Assembly (NCBI GenBank): GCA_036268075.1
Contig: DATAUV010000079.1
Span: 1-64,000 of the forward strand
Length of the DNA stretch: 64,000 nt
From: DATARH01 sp036268075
Lineage (GTDB): Bacteria > Pseudomonadota > Alphaproteobacteria > ATCC43930 > CGMCC-115725
Reading direction: 5' to 3'
How positions within the stretch are numbered: the stretch's first letter is position 1; every line of letters starts with the position of its first letter. Made by a program: the position numbers and the translations under genes. Of this stretch, positions 33,788 to 42,588 are shown piece after piece. Below the pieces are notes generated by a model. That model worked only from the letters and a program-made list of their open reading frames with translations. It was not told the origin of the DNA and did not search any database.

Positions 33788-35374
33788 ATGACCATCGACA
33801 CTGAAAAGTATCGGCTGCGCCGCTTTGTCGATCACCTGAACGAACTGGGCGAAGTCGAGGTGCACAGCGAGCCGGTGCCCCTCGTCAATCTGAGCCCGAT
33901 CATCGAGGGCACGGCAAAGGCGGTGCTGTTCAAACAGGCCGGACCCGAACGAGCCGAGATCGTCGCCAAGACGGCGGGCAGCCGCCGCCGTGTCGCCGCC
34001 GCGTTCGGGACCACCGAGGACAGGCTATACGACGCCTATTACCGGCGCGTCGCGGAGCCGCAGCAGGTTGTGGAAATCCCCTCGGCCGACGCGCCGGTGC
34101 ACGCGGTCGTGCTGAGCGGCCGGGATGTCGACCTGACCCGGCTGCCGTTTCATCCGCAGCACGCGCATGACGGCAGTTGCTACATCAGCTCGGCGATGGA
34201 CTTTACCGTCGACCCCGCGAGCGGGCGGCGCAACGTCGGATGCCGGCGATTGAGCCTGCGCAACCGCTACGAATGCGGCACCAACGTCACCTCTCCCTCG
34301 GACTTGAAGCGGATCTACCACGGCTGCGTCGCGCGCGGGGAGCGGCTGCCGATCACATTCACGGTCGGCGCGCATCCGCTCGACTTTATCGGCGCGACCA
34401 TGCGCCAGGGCGACGATGAGCTCGCGTTGATCGCCCAGATGCGCGGCGAGACCGCGGCTGTCGTCAAGAGCCTGACCAACGACATCCTGGTGCCGGCCGA
34501 TGCCGAGATGACGCTCGAGGGTTATCTCGACGAGCGTGGCTATGTCGAGCCGGAAGGCCCCTACGGCGAGTACATGGGCTATTACGGCGCGATCCACATG
34601 GACCCGGTGTTTCATTGCACCGCGATCACGATGCGCAGGGACGTGCTGCATCTGACGCTGCTGCACGGCTCGGCCGATGTGCTCGACCAGACCGACAACA
34701 CCAATATCAACATGCTGCGCACCGAGGCCGACGCGCTTCGCATCCTGAAGGCGAGCGGGCGTGACCCGGTGGCGGCGCATCTTTGCGCGCGCTCGGGCGG
34801 GAACAACAACCTTCGCGTCGCGCTCAATCAGCGCGGCCCGGGCGAGGCGCGGCAGGCGATCCACACGCTGTTCGGCGCGTTGCGGTCGGTGAAGCATGTT
34901 TTTATATTCGACGCCGACATCGACATCCGCGACGAGGGCCAGGTGGCGTGGGCGATGGGGACGCGCTTTCAGGCGGACGAGGATCTGATCGTCCTCAACG
35001 GCATGCTCGGCATGACGATGGACCCCTCGCTCCGCGGCCGGCGCACCGGGGCCAAGGCGGGGTTCGACTGCACCAAGCCGTTCGGCCGCGACGGCGACAT
35101 CCCGCTGACCCGCGCGGCCGCCAAAATCTTCACCGGCCCGGCGCGGTTTCAGTCGGTCGAGGCGGCGCTTGGCACGGGGCCGATGTTCTACGCCGATATC
35201 GTCGAGGGGATCGGCAGCGACGACGGCCGCGATGTTGCCGTCGCGCTCGACGGCCTTCGCGTGGAGGGCCGCCTCGCGCGCGACCGCGACGGCCGCTACT
35301 CGTTGGAGGGATCGCAACCCGGCGTCACCGGCATCGTCGGCACGCTCTATCCCGACCCGAACGAGGGCGCCTGA
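33788..35374 (+). CDS. UbiD-family (prenyl-FMN-dependent) decarboxylase
   Basis: This 528-residue protein is of the UbiD reversible decarboxylase family, which uses prenylated FMN made by UbiX. The hallmark region YVEPEGPYGEYMGYYG is at about residues 252-267 and contains the catalytic-type Glu residues. Other signatures are YISSAMDFTVDP, NVGCRRLSLRNRYECGTN, and AKAGFDCTKPFGR at the C-terminal domain. The start at 33788 is an ATG within a GC-rich stretch. No ubiX lies beside it, so prenyl-FMN must be supplied from elsewhere. Given its catabolic neighbours (TauD-like, ThDP enzyme), a role in aromatic-acid degradation rather than ubiquinone synthesis is plausible. Confidence 0.9.
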   Translation: MTIDTEKYRLRRFVDHLNELGEVEVHSEPVPLVNLSPIIEGTAKAVLFKQAGPERAEIVAKTAGSRRRVAAAFGTTEDRLYDAYYRRVAEPQQVVEIPSADAPVHAVVLSGRDVDLTRLPFHPQHAHDGSCYISSAMDFTVDPASGRRNVGCRRLSLRNRYECGTNVTSPSDLKRIYHGCVARGERLPITFTVGAHPLDFIGATMRQGDDELALIAQMRGETAAVVKSLTNDILVPADAEMTLEGYLDERGYVEPEGPYGEYMGYYGAIHMDPVFHCTAITMRRDVLHLTLLHGSADVLDQTDNTNINMLRTEADALRILKASGRDPVAAHLCARSGGNNNLRVALNQRGPGEARQAIHTLFGALRSVKHVFIFDADIDIRDEGQVAWAMGTRFQADEDLIVLNGMLGMTMDPSLRGRRTGAKAGFDCTKPFGRDGDIPLTRAAAKIFTGPARFQSVEAALGTGPMFYADIVEGIGSDDGRDVAVALDGLRVEGRLARDRDGRYSLEGSQPGVTGIVGTLYPDPNEGA

Positions 35375-35428
35375 CCGTCCGGCTGCGTTGCGTGGCGGGG
35401 CCGGAGGGGGCATCCTGTCTCTTATGTC

Positions 35429-35505
35429 CGTCGCCCCCGCGAAGGCGGGGGGCCAGGGCGGGCGACGAGCGGTTGCCCTGGATTCCCGCCTGCGCGGGAA
35501 TGACG
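35429..35505. repeat. Palindromic repeat, family G, copy 3
   Basis: CGTCGCCCCCGCGAAGGCGG and CCCGCCTGCGCGGGAATGAC, with CCAGGG/CCCTGG inside, form the element. It lies between the UbiD-family and TauD-family genes. Confidence 0.88.
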
Positions 35506-35529
35506 ATCAAAAAAAGCGGAGGGCGCGCG

Positions 35530-36399
35530 ATGGCGGCGGTGATCGACAGGCGAGAGGTGCGGGTGCGGCCGACCGGGGCGGCGCTGGCGGCGGATGTCGA
35601 GGGCGTCGATCTCGCCGGTCCGCTGTCGCCGGAGACGATGGCCGCCGTCAAGCAGGCCTGGGCCGACAACCTCGTGCTGCGGTTTCGCGGCCAGCGCCTC
35701 GGCGACGACGATTTGCAGCGGTTCAGCCGCCATTTCGGCGAGCTCGACTGGGCGCCGGTCGCGGCGGCCGGTGACGCGCCGGAGGGTCGCCAGTACATCA
35801 TGGTCGTGTCCAACGTCGTCGAGAACGGCGTCGCGATCGGCCAGCTCGGCGCCTATGAGGCGGTGTGGCACACCGATATGTCCTACACCGCCGAGCCGCC
35901 CTGCGCGTCGCTGCTCTACTCGCTCGAAGCACCGGCAAGCGGCGGCGATACCGGGTTCAGCAACATGTACCGGGCGCTGGAGACCTTGCCGGCCGACCTC
36001 CGCCGGGCGATCCAGGGCCGCGTCTGCCGCCACGACGCCAGCCGCAACAGCGCCGGCGAGCTGCGCCGCGGGTTTGTCGACGCACCCGATCCCTCTCATA
36101 CCGTTGGCGCCGACCATCCGATCGAGCGCACCCATCCGGTGACGGGCAGGAAGGCGCTGTTCCTCGGCCGGCGGCGCAATGCCTATATCCCCGGCCTGTC
36201 GCTCGCCGACAGCGAGGCGCTGCTCGAGGCCCTGTGGGAGCACGCGTCCGATCCGGCGCTCGCCTGGTACCAGCAGTGGAAGCCCGGCGACCTGATCATG
36301 TGGGACAACCGCTGCACGATGCACCGGCGCGACGCGTTCGATCCCGCCGCGCGGCGGGTCATGCACCGCACCCAGGTCAAGGGCGACAGGCCCTACTGA
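35530..36399 (+). CDS. TauD/TfdA-family Fe(II)/2-oxoglutarate dioxygenase
   Basis: This 289-residue oxygenase has an intact metal triad: His 114 and Asp 116 in AVWHTDMSY and His 265 in DNRCTMHRRD. An Arg for 2-oxoglutarate binding lies in RRVMHRTQVKG near the C-terminus. The family hydroxylates taurine, 2,4-D, sulfate esters and other compounds; the substrate here is unknown. I use the ATG at 35530; the longer open frame upstream is a shadow of the UbiD-family gene and a repeat. Confidence 0.92.
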   Translation: MAAVIDRREVRVRPTGAALAADVEGVDLAGPLSPETMAAVKQAWADNLVLRFRGQRLGDDDLQRFSRHFGELDWAPVAAAGDAPEGRQYIMVVSNVVENGVAIGQLGAYEAVWHTDMSYTAEPPCASLLYSLEAPASGGDTGFSNMYRALETLPADLRRAIQGRVCRHDASRNSAGELRRGFVDAPDPSHTVGADHPIERTHPVTGRKALFLGRRRNAYIPGLSLADSEALLEALWEHASDPALAWYQQWKPGDLIMWDNRCTMHRRDAFDPAARRVMHRTQVKGDRPY

Positions 36400-36497
36400 G
36401 AAATCTCCCCACCGGTTTCCGCTTGCGCCGCCGCGGCAAAATCCCGAAAACGGCGCCACGCCGGCCGATGCGGTCGGAGAATGCGCGGAGTAGGGCG

Positions 36498-36848
36498 ATG
36501 CGGAAATCGGTGTGGCTGGCCGGGCTGTGCATGCTGACGGCCTGTGGCGGCGGCGACAAGGCCCCGACCGGCTATACCAAGCTGACGCTGCGCGACCCCG
36601 CCTGGGAATCGGTCAACGTCGAGCTCGTGATCACCAGAAGCGCCAATTGCGACAATCGCGGCCCCGGTTTCGTTTCCACCGAGACCATCGTGATGCACAA
36701 GGACACCGACCACTCGACCGATGTCCCCGACGGCGCCGCGCTGTGCTGGCGTCACGACCGCGATCCGAAGCACCCGACCGCCGGCGACTGGTCCGGCTGG
36801 ACGCGCGCGCAGCTCAACCCCGGCTTCCCGACCAAGACCGACCTCTAG
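36498..36848 (+). CDS. Small lipoprotein, unknown function
   Basis: This 116-residue protein starts MRKSVWLAGLCMLTACGGGD, a lipoprotein signal with lipobox LTAC, so it should be lipid-anchored after cleavage before Cys 16. The mature part (YTKLTLRDPAWESVNVELVI and onward) has further Cys residues and a Trp-rich region near the end. No family is recognised. It follows the TauD-family gene by about 100 bases and could be co-transcribed. Confidence 0.7.
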   Translation: MRKSVWLAGLCMLTACGGGDKAPTGYTKLTLRDPAWESVNVELVITRSANCDNRGPGFVSTETIVMHKDTDHSTDVPDGAALCWRHDRDPKHPTAGDWSGWTRAQLNPGFPTKTDL

Positions 36849-36982
36849 CGCATAGGCGCCGGCCCCTGGGTTCGTCGAAGGGTCGCCCGCATCTCCTCGA
36901 CCACGACCCGGTATACGGCGGCCCGCCCGATACCGTAAGCTAGCGGCTGGAATTTCCGCTGCACCATCGAGGAGCGTCACCG

Positions 36983-38626
36983 ATGCAGGTCATCAACGCA
37001 ATCGCCAAAATCCTCAAGAAAGAGGGCGTCGAGTGGCTGATCGGCTATCCGGTCAACCCGATCATCGAGGGCGCGGCGGCCGAGGACATCCGCACGATCA
37101 TGGTGCGCCAGGAGCGCATCGGGCTCCATATGTGCGACGCCATCGCCAAGACGACCTCGGCCGACAAGATCGGCGTCTTCGTCATGCAGCACGGCCCCGG
37201 CACCGAGAACGCGTTCGGCGGCGTCGCGCAGTCCTACGGCGACTCGACCCCGGTCGTGGTGCTGCCGGCGGGTTATGCGCGCAACATCAACCAGGTCCAC
37301 CCGAACTTCAACGCGGCGCTCAATTTCCGCCACGTGACCAAAAGCTCCGAGCAGGTGACCGTCGCCGACGCCGCGGTCGAGGCCTTGCGCCGCGCCTTTA
37401 CGATGGTCAAGAACGGCCGCCCCGGCCCGGTGCTGGTCGAGTTCCCGACCGACATCCTGCGCTCCGACATCCCGGACGCGCTGATCGACGAGTATAAGCC
37501 GGCGCCGCGCCTCAAGAGCGGCCCCGATCCGAAATCGGTGTCCCAGATCGCCGAGGCGCTGGTCGCGGCCGAACGGCCGATCATCCATGCCGGGCAGGGC
37601 GTCCACTACGCCAAGGCCTGGCCGCAGCTCAAGGCGCTCGCCGAGCTCCTCGAAGCGCCGGTGATGACGACGCTCGGCGGCAAAAGCTCGTTCCCCGAAA
37701 GCCATCCGCTGTCGCTCGGCTCGGGCGGCATCGGCATCGGCGAGCATCTGTGGCACTTCCTGAACAACGCCGACACGATCTTCGGCATCGGCTGCAGCTT
37801 TACGCGCACCAGCTTCGGCACGGCGATGCCGAAGGGCAAGAAGGTGATCCACGCGACGCTCGACGCCGACGCGATCAACAAGGACATACCGGTCGACCTC
37901 GCCGCGGTCGGCGACGCCGGGCTGACGCTCGACGCCGTGCTGGAAGAGGTGAGGGACCGGCTCAAGGGCAAGCAGCGCGACCGGCTCGCCGGCGTCGCCC
38001 GCGAAATCCGCGGCCACCGCGAGGAATGGCTCTCCAAGTGGAACCATCGCCTGACCGCCGACACGGCGCCGATCTCGCCGTATCGCATCGTCTGGGACCT
38101 GCTGCACACCGTCGACGTCGACGAGACGATCATCACCCATGACGCCGGCAGCCCGCGCGACCAGCTCTCGCCGTTTTGGCAGAGCAACAAGCCGCTGTCC
38201 TATCTCGGCTGGGGTAAGACCACCCAGCTCGGCTACGGCCTCGGCCTCGCGATGGGCGCGAAGCTCGCCAATCCCGACAAGCTGTGCATCAATTTCTGGG
38301 GCGACGCGGCGATCGGCTTCACCGGCATGGATTTCGAGACCGCGGTGCGCGAGCGCCTGCCGATCCTCTCGATCCTGTCGAACAATTTCTCGATGGCGAT
38401 CGAGCTGAAGGTGATGCCGATCTCAACCGAGAAGTACCGCTCGACCGACATCAGCGGCAACTACGCCGATTTCGCCAAGGCCCTCGGCGGCTACGGCGAG
38501 CGCGTCACCGAGCCGGGCCAGATCAAGGAAGCGATCAAGCGCGGCATCAAGGCGACGAAGGAAGGCAAGCCGGCGCTCTTGGAGTTCATCACCGAGAAGG
38601 CGACGGACGTTTCGCGGTATCCGTGA
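36983..38626 (+). CDS. Thiamine-diphosphate-dependent enzyme (acetolactate synthase-like)
   Basis: This 547-residue ThDP enzyme of the acetolactate synthase/oxalyl-CoA decarboxylase superfamily has all three domains. Glu 44 in MVRQERIGLHM matches the ThDP-activating Glu, and the cofactor motif runs from GDAAIGFTGMDF at 440 to SNN at 466-468. Next to the usual AHS-type core it lacks a clear FAD-binding signature. It may be a decarboxylase or carboligase of 2-keto acids; no regulatory small subunit (ilvN) is nearby. It follows a GAGGAGCG ribosome-binding site and ends before a strong hairpin. Confidence 0.88.
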   Translation: MQVINAIAKILKKEGVEWLIGYPVNPIIEGAAAEDIRTIMVRQERIGLHMCDAIAKTTSADKIGVFVMQHGPGTENAFGGVAQSYGDSTPVVVLPAGYARNINQVHPNFNAALNFRHVTKSSEQVTVADAAVEALRRAFTMVKNGRPGPVLVEFPTDILRSDIPDALIDEYKPAPRLKSGPDPKSVSQIAEALVAAERPIIHAGQGVHYAKAWPQLKALAELLEAPVMTTLGGKSSFPESHPLSLGSGGIGIGEHLWHFLNNADTIFGIGCSFTRTSFGTAMPKGKKVIHATLDADAINKDIPVDLAAVGDAGLTLDAVLEEVRDRLKGKQRDRLAGVAREIRGHREEWLSKWNHRLTADTAPISPYRIVWDLLHTVDVDETIITHDAGSPRDQLSPFWQSNKPLSYLGWGKTTQLGYGLGLAMGAKLANPDKLCINFWGDAAIGFTGMDFETAVRERLPILSILSNNFSMAIELKVMPISTEKYRSTDISGNYADFAKALGGYGERVTEPGQIKEAIKRGIKATKEGKPALLEFITEKATDVSRYP

Positions 38627-38633
38627 TGTAAGG

Positions 38634-38679
38634 GCACTGCCCGCTCTCCCTGCAACCATCGGGGGAGCGGGCCCAGTGC
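38634..38679 (+). terminator. Strong hairpin after the ThDP-enzyme gene
   Basis: GCACTG then CCGCTCTCCC pair with GGGGGAGCGG then CAGTGC around a ten-base loop, with one internal asymmetry. It lies 8 bases past the stop codon and is a likely terminator, though without a T-tract. It marks the border of the AT-richer patch that follows. Confidence 0.55.
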
Positions 38680-38707
38680 TCCAGCGCTAACTCTGTCAGG
38701 AATTGAA

Positions 38708-38995
38708 ATGACAGATATACACGGGTCAGATAACGTTCTGGAAGATGCGCGGATATTCGTTGAAGAAAAATGGAAGAACATTAGATGTGAAAGATGTGAA
38801 TCGAACGACTGGACTATGGATTCCGATTTATTTGGATATGTAAATGTGAATTCGGATTGGGGTCAGGAGATGGAATCATTCGATCGCCAGCTCCGGTTTT
38901 TGGCTATCGCGTGCAATAATTGTGGAAATTTAGCCCTGATCTGGAAGGGGATATTTGACAAATGGCGCGCGGGCCGGACGACGACAGAAGAGTAG
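38708..38995 (+). CDS. Small protein with two CxxC knuckles, unknown function
   Basis: This 95-residue protein has CERC at residues 27-30 and CNNC at 69-72, a spacing that could form a zinc ribbon or rubredoxin-like knuckle. The C-terminal half LRFLAIACNNCGNLALIWKG is hydrophobic around the second pair. The gene is strikingly AT-richer than anything around it (codons such as AAA, ATA, GAT, TTT), which points to recent acquisition. No family is recognised. Its end overlaps the next open frame by 34 bases. Confidence 0.6.
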   Translation: MTDIHGSDNVLEDARIFVEEKWKNIRCERCESNDWTMDSDLFGYVNVNSDWGQEMESFDRQLRFLAIACNNCGNLALIWKGIFDKWRAGRTTTEE

Positions 38996-39321
38996 TCGCA
39001 TTGCGTCCGGGGCAGCTTGCGGCGGCGAGTGGAGGTCCCCATGATCCTGGTATGGAAGCGCGCGTAGCAAAGCTGGAAGCGGCGGTCGAACACCTTCAGT
39101 CGGATATGACTGAGGTCAAGTCGATGCTCGGGCGCATCGAGCCTCGTATATCCGAGATGGCCGGCGCATTCCCGCACCTCGCGACAAAGGGCGATCTGGC
39201 GAAGCGGCCGACCGTCGCTGGGCTAATTGCCATCGTGGCCATGGTTGCGGCCGTAGCGTCTATGCCGATCTGGCCCCAATGGGTCTCCGCGATCAAGGCT
39301 ATAGCGTCCGTTGGCCATTGA
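38962..39321 (+). CDS. Small coiled-coil membrane protein, unknown function
   Basis: This 119-residue protein has a low-complexity N-terminus, a coiled coil (MEARVAKLEAAVEHLQSDMT and on), and one C-terminal transmembrane helix (VAGLIAIVAMVAAVASMPIW). The shape resembles small phage- or mobile-element-associated membrane proteins, but I cannot name a family. The start is uncertain: ATG 38962 overlaps the preceding gene, while ATG 39052 follows a GGAGGT at long spacing and begins exactly at the coiled coil. Confidence 0.5.
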   Translation: MARGPDDDRRVVALRPGQLAAASGGPHDPGMEARVAKLEAAVEHLQSDMTEVKSMLGRIEPRISEMAGAFPHLATKGDLAKRPTVAGLIAIVAMVAAVASMPIWPQWVSAIKAIASVGH

Positions 39322-39402
39322 GGTCGTATTCCTCCGCTACTCTTGTTTCGAGCCAAACATCTGGTCGATGGGGCGGGGGACGTTCTAACTGAGGAGACCG
39401 CC

Positions 39403-39849
39403 ATGCCGCTGCCGCAAGACATCCGTCCGGTGTTCCAGGACATCCAGGACACGCTGATCCGTTCCGACGCGCCGTGGATCGAGCGGTCGCCGCTCGACAG
39501 GCTCAAGGTGCTTTGGATCGGCCGCGAGACCGGCACCTGGGCGGCGCTGCATCATTGGAAAAAGGGCTACGCCGCGCCGCCGCACAAGCATCTCGGCGGC
39601 GCGCATGTGTGGATCGTCTCGGGCAAGCTCCAGGTGCGCGACGGCACGCTCAACGCCGGCGACTATATCTATGAGCCGTCGGGCGTGCTCCATGACGCGA
39701 CGACGGCGATCGAGGACACGACATACCTCTTCATCGCGACCGGGCCGGTGCTGTTCTTCGACGAGAACGGCTTTACCCGTTACACGAACTGGGAGGTCAT
39801 GGAAAAACTGCGCAGCGGGGCCACGCCGATGAAGGAAGCGGCCGAGTAG
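39403..39849 (+). CDS. Cupin-domain protein (ChrR/acetylacetone-dioxygenase-like)
   Basis: This is a 148-residue single cupin. Metal ligands are expected from His 61, His 63 and His 68 (PPHKHLGGAHVW) plus His 97 (EPSGVLHDA). The start is the ATG at 39403 with GAGGAG upstream; the open frame before it is not family sequence. Members cleave diketones or act as small dioxygenases. It is followed after three bases by the FAD-dependent dehydrogenase gene, so the two probably form an operon. Confidence 0.85.
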   Translation: MPLPQDIRPVFQDIQDTLIRSDAPWIERSPLDRLKVLWIGRETGTWAALHHWKKGYAAPPHKHLGGAHVWIVSGKLQVRDGTLNAGDYIYEPSGVLHDATTAIEDTTYLFIATGPVLFFDENGFTRYTNWEVMEKLRSGATPMKEAAE

Positions 39850-39852
39850 CCC

Positions 39853-41280
39853 ATGCCCGACAGCGCCCCTCTCGACGATTTGCTGCCGCGGCTGCGCGCC
39901 ATCGTCGGCGACCGCGGCCTCCTGACCGACCCCGCCGACACCGCCCCTTATTGCGAGGATTGGCGGCGGCTCTATCGCGGCGCGACCCCGGCCGTCGTGC
40001 GCCCGGCCTCGACGCCGGAAGTCGCGGCCGTCGTCCGGCTGTGCGTCGAGCGCGGCGTGCCGATCGTGCCGCAGGGCGGCAACACGTCGATGGTCGGCGG
40101 CGCCGCGGTCAGCGAGGATGGGTCGCAGCTCATCCTCAGCCTGTCGCGCATGAACAAGGTGCGCGGCATCGACGCCACCGATATGACGATGGAGATCGAG
40201 GCCGGCGTCGTCCTCAAATCCGCGCAGATCGCGGCGGACGAGGCCGGGTGCCTGTTGCCGCTGTCGATCAGCTCCGAAGGCTCGGCGCAGATCGGCGGGG
40301 TGCTCGCGACCAATGCCGGCGGCAACAACACGGTGCGCTACGGCAACGCCCGCGACCTCGTGCTCGGGCTCGAGGTGGTGCTGCCGGACGGGCAGGTGTG
40401 GAACGGCCTCCGGCGGCTGCACAAGGACAATACCGGCTATTGCCTGCGCCAGCTTTTCGTCGGCAGCGAGGGGACGCTCGGCGTCATCACCGCGGCCGTC
40501 CTCAAGCTGTGGCCGCGCCCGCGCGAAATTGCCGTGGCGCTGTGCGCGGTGCCGTCGGAGGAGGCGGCGCTCGACCTCTTCGCCCAGTGCCAGCGCCACG
40601 ACGCGGCGGCGATCCAGGCGTTCGAGTACATGTCGGGCGCCGGGATGGAGCTGGTGATGCGCCACATCCCCGGCGCGATGATGCCGCTGCCGACCCCCGC
40701 CGGGCATTACGTGCTGGTCGAGCTGGCGACGCCGCGTGAGGGCGCCGACCTCAACGCCCAGCTCGAACAGACGCTCGGCATCGCGATGACCGATGGCCTC
40801 ATCGATGACGCCGTCGTCGCCGAAAGCGGCCCGCAGCGCGCCGCCGTGTGGAAGCTCCGCGAGGAGCATTCCGAGGCGCAAAAGCGCGCCGGCGCGTCGG
40901 TCAAGAACGACATCTCGGTGCCGGTGTCGAAGGTGCCCGAGCTGATCCGCCGCGCCCGAACGGCCTGCGAGGCCCTGGTGCCCGGCATCGTCTGCGTGCC
41001 GTTCGGCCATCTCGGCGACGGCAACATCCATTTCAACCTGGTCCAGCCCGACGGCGCCGACCCCGCGGCCTTCCTCGCCCGCGACCACGAGCTGATGGAC
41101 GCGGTCAACGAGATCGTCCGCGACCTCGACGGCAGCTTCTCCGCCGAGCACGGCATCGGCCGCCTCAAGCCCTACATGATGCCCGACTGGCGCGGCGGCC
41201 CCGAGCTCGACCTGATGCAAAAGATCAAGGCCGCGCTCGACCCGAAAGGATTGTTCAACCCGGGCAAGTTGCTGCCGTAG
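39853..41280 (+). CDS. FAD-binding oxidoreductase, D-2-hydroxyacid dehydrogenase type
   Basis: This 475-residue flavoprotein is of the GlcD/D-2-hydroxyglutarate dehydrogenase group. The FAD-binding segment IVPQGGNTSMVGGA starts near residue 72, followed by ISSEGSAQIGGVLATNAGGN and LFVGSEGTLGVIT. The C-terminal substrate and metal region is CVPFGHLGDGNIHFNLVQP and SAEHGIGRLKPYM. It oxidises D-2-hydroxy acids such as D-lactate or D-2-hydroxyglutarate to keto acids. A family B palindrome follows. Confidence 0.92.
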   Translation: MPDSAPLDDLLPRLRAIVGDRGLLTDPADTAPYCEDWRRLYRGATPAVVRPASTPEVAAVVRLCVERGVPIVPQGGNTSMVGGAAVSEDGSQLILSLSRMNKVRGIDATDMTMEIEAGVVLKSAQIAADEAGCLLPLSISSEGSAQIGGVLATNAGGNNTVRYGNARDLVLGLEVVLPDGQVWNGLRRLHKDNTGYCLRQLFVGSEGTLGVITAAVLKLWPRPREIAVALCAVPSEEAALDLFAQCQRHDAAAIQAFEYMSGAGMELVMRHIPGAMMPLPTPAGHYVLVELATPREGADLNAQLEQTLGIAMTDGLIDDAVVAESGPQRAAVWKLREEHSEAQKRAGASVKNDISVPVSKVPELIRRARTACEALVPGIVCVPFGHLGDGNIHFNLVQPDGADPAAFLARDHELMDAVNEIVRDLDGSFSAEHGIGRLKPYMMPDWRGGPELDLMQKIKAALDPKGLFNPGKLLP

Positions 41281-41292
41281 CTGGTCGCGCAT

Positions 41293-41367
41293 GATGGGCT
41301 TCGCTGCGCTCAGCCCATACTACAACTTCAGAGCCGTAGGATGGGCTGAGCGCAGCGAAGCCCATCA
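41293..41367. repeat. Palindromic repeat, family B, copy 4
   Basis: GATGGGCTTCGCTGCGCTCA and the reverse complement GTAGGATGGGCTGAGCGCAG to AAGCCCATC flank a loop of about 20 bases. It lies between the FAD enzyme and the alpha/beta hydrolase. Confidence 0.9.
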
Positions 41368-41382
41368 CAGTCGGATCGACTC

Positions 41383-42234
41383 ATGCTGACTCGTCTCGTA
41401 TTTCTCATCGCCTTGTTGCTTCTCCCGGCCGCCGCCCACGCTGCCGAGCCGCAATGGATGACCCTGCCGCCGACCCCGACCCTCCCGCAGGTGGCGCAAA
41501 ATGGGCTCGCGCCGGTGAATGGGATCAAGATCTGGTACGCGACGTTCGGGCGAGGCGAGCCGATGATCCTCCTGCATGGCGGGCTGGCGAATGCGAACTA
41601 CTGGGGCCTCCTCGTCCGCGCGCTCGCGCCGAAATACCGCGTTATCGTCATGGATAGCCGAGGCCACGGGCGCAGCAGCCGTGACAACCGGCCCTACGGC
41701 TACGATCTGATGGCGTCGGACGTCATCGCGCTGATGGATTTCCTCAAGGTGCAGAAAGCGGCGCTCGTCGGGTGGAGCGACGGCGCGATCCTCGGCCTCG
41801 ACATCGCGATGCACCACCCCGAGCGGCTGTCGCGCCTCTTCGCCTTCGCCGCCAATTCCGACCCGTCGGGCGTCGCGAACATCGCCAGCAGCCCGGTCTT
41901 CAACGCCTACATCGCCCGCGCCGAAAAGGAGTACGAGGCGCTGTCGCCGACCCCGAAGGAGTACAAACCCTTCCTCGACCAGATCGGCAAGATGTGGGAA
42001 ACCCAGCCCAACTGGACGGCCGCCGACCTCAACAAGATCACGGTGCCGACCTGGATCGTCGACGCCGACCACGACGAGGCGATCAAGCGCGAAAACACCG
42101 AGTTCATGGCCGCCAACATCCCCGGCGCGGGGCTGCTGCTACAGCCGGAGGTCAGCCATTTCTCGTTCCTGCAAGACCCCGCGCAGTTCAACGCCGACGT
42201 GCTGCACTTCCTGGAGCACGTGACGGGAAAGTAA
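41383..42234 (+). CDS. Secreted alpha/beta hydrolase
   Basis: This 283-residue hydrolase has a Sec signal peptide (MLTRLVFLIALLLLPAAAHA). The fold is clear from ILLHGGLANANYWGLL (oxyanion region) and VIVMDSRGHGRSS. The nucleophile elbow is VGWSDGA with Ser 132, the acid is probably in VDADHDEA, and the catalytic His in EVSHFSFLQ. It should act on esters, lactones or similar bonds in the periplasm or outside. The substrate is unknown. Confidence 0.9.
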   Translation: MLTRLVFLIALLLLPAAAHAAEPQWMTLPPTPTLPQVAQNGLAPVNGIKIWYATFGRGEPMILLHGGLANANYWGLLVRALAPKYRVIVMDSRGHGRSSRDNRPYGYDLMASDVIALMDFLKVQKAALVGWSDGAILGLDIAMHHPERLSRLFAFAANSDPSGVANIASSPVFNAYIARAEKEYEALSPTPKEYKPFLDQIGKMWETQPNWTAADLNKITVPTWIVDADHDEAIKRENTEFMAANIPGAGLLLQPEVSHFSFLQDPAQFNADVLHFLEHVTGK

Positions 42235-42275
42235 CTCCGCCCCACGCGAGCCTAAGCCCGGCCAATTCCTCTTCT

Positions 42276-42354
42276 CGTCGCCCTCGCGAAGGCGGGGGTC
42301 CAGGGGCAACGGGTCCATCACTTGCCCTGGACCCCCGCCTTCGCGGGGGCGACG
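42276..42354. repeat. Palindromic repeat, family G, copy 4
   Basis: CGTCGCCCTCGCGAAGGCGG and ACCCCCGCCTTCGCGGGGGC, with GTCCAGGGGCAA and TTGCCCTGGAC inside, form a near-complete palindrome in the gap after the hydrolase gene. Confidence 0.9.
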
Positions 42355-42588
42355 AATAAAGAAGTGATCCCGTTTGAACCGATCATGTTCTAACGCGCGT
42401 TCGCCTCGTCTCTGTCGAACTTGAAGTCGATTGGAAGCCGACCGCGAAACTGGCGAAGGCGTGAGGAGTTCTTCGCGTGCAACCAGCTCAGGCCCGAGCT
42501 CGGATAGCCGAATGGGGCTAGCCGACCAGCTTGTCCCTCATCGCCGGTTGATTTCGGTTCGTCCGGGCACATTGAGGTCTTAAGTCCT
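42355..42588. other. Intergenic stretch with a possible gene remnant on the minus strand
   Basis: No intact gene is supported here. On the minus strand a 60-codon frame (42390-42572) ends in RLPIDFKFDRDEANAR, which reminds me of the C-terminal tail of small AbrB/MazE-like antitoxins, but there is no matching N-terminal domain or partner toxin. The base composition is less GC-rich than the flanks. It may be a decayed fragment. lexA, often found after moeA in alphaproteobacteria, is absent. Confidence 0.25.
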
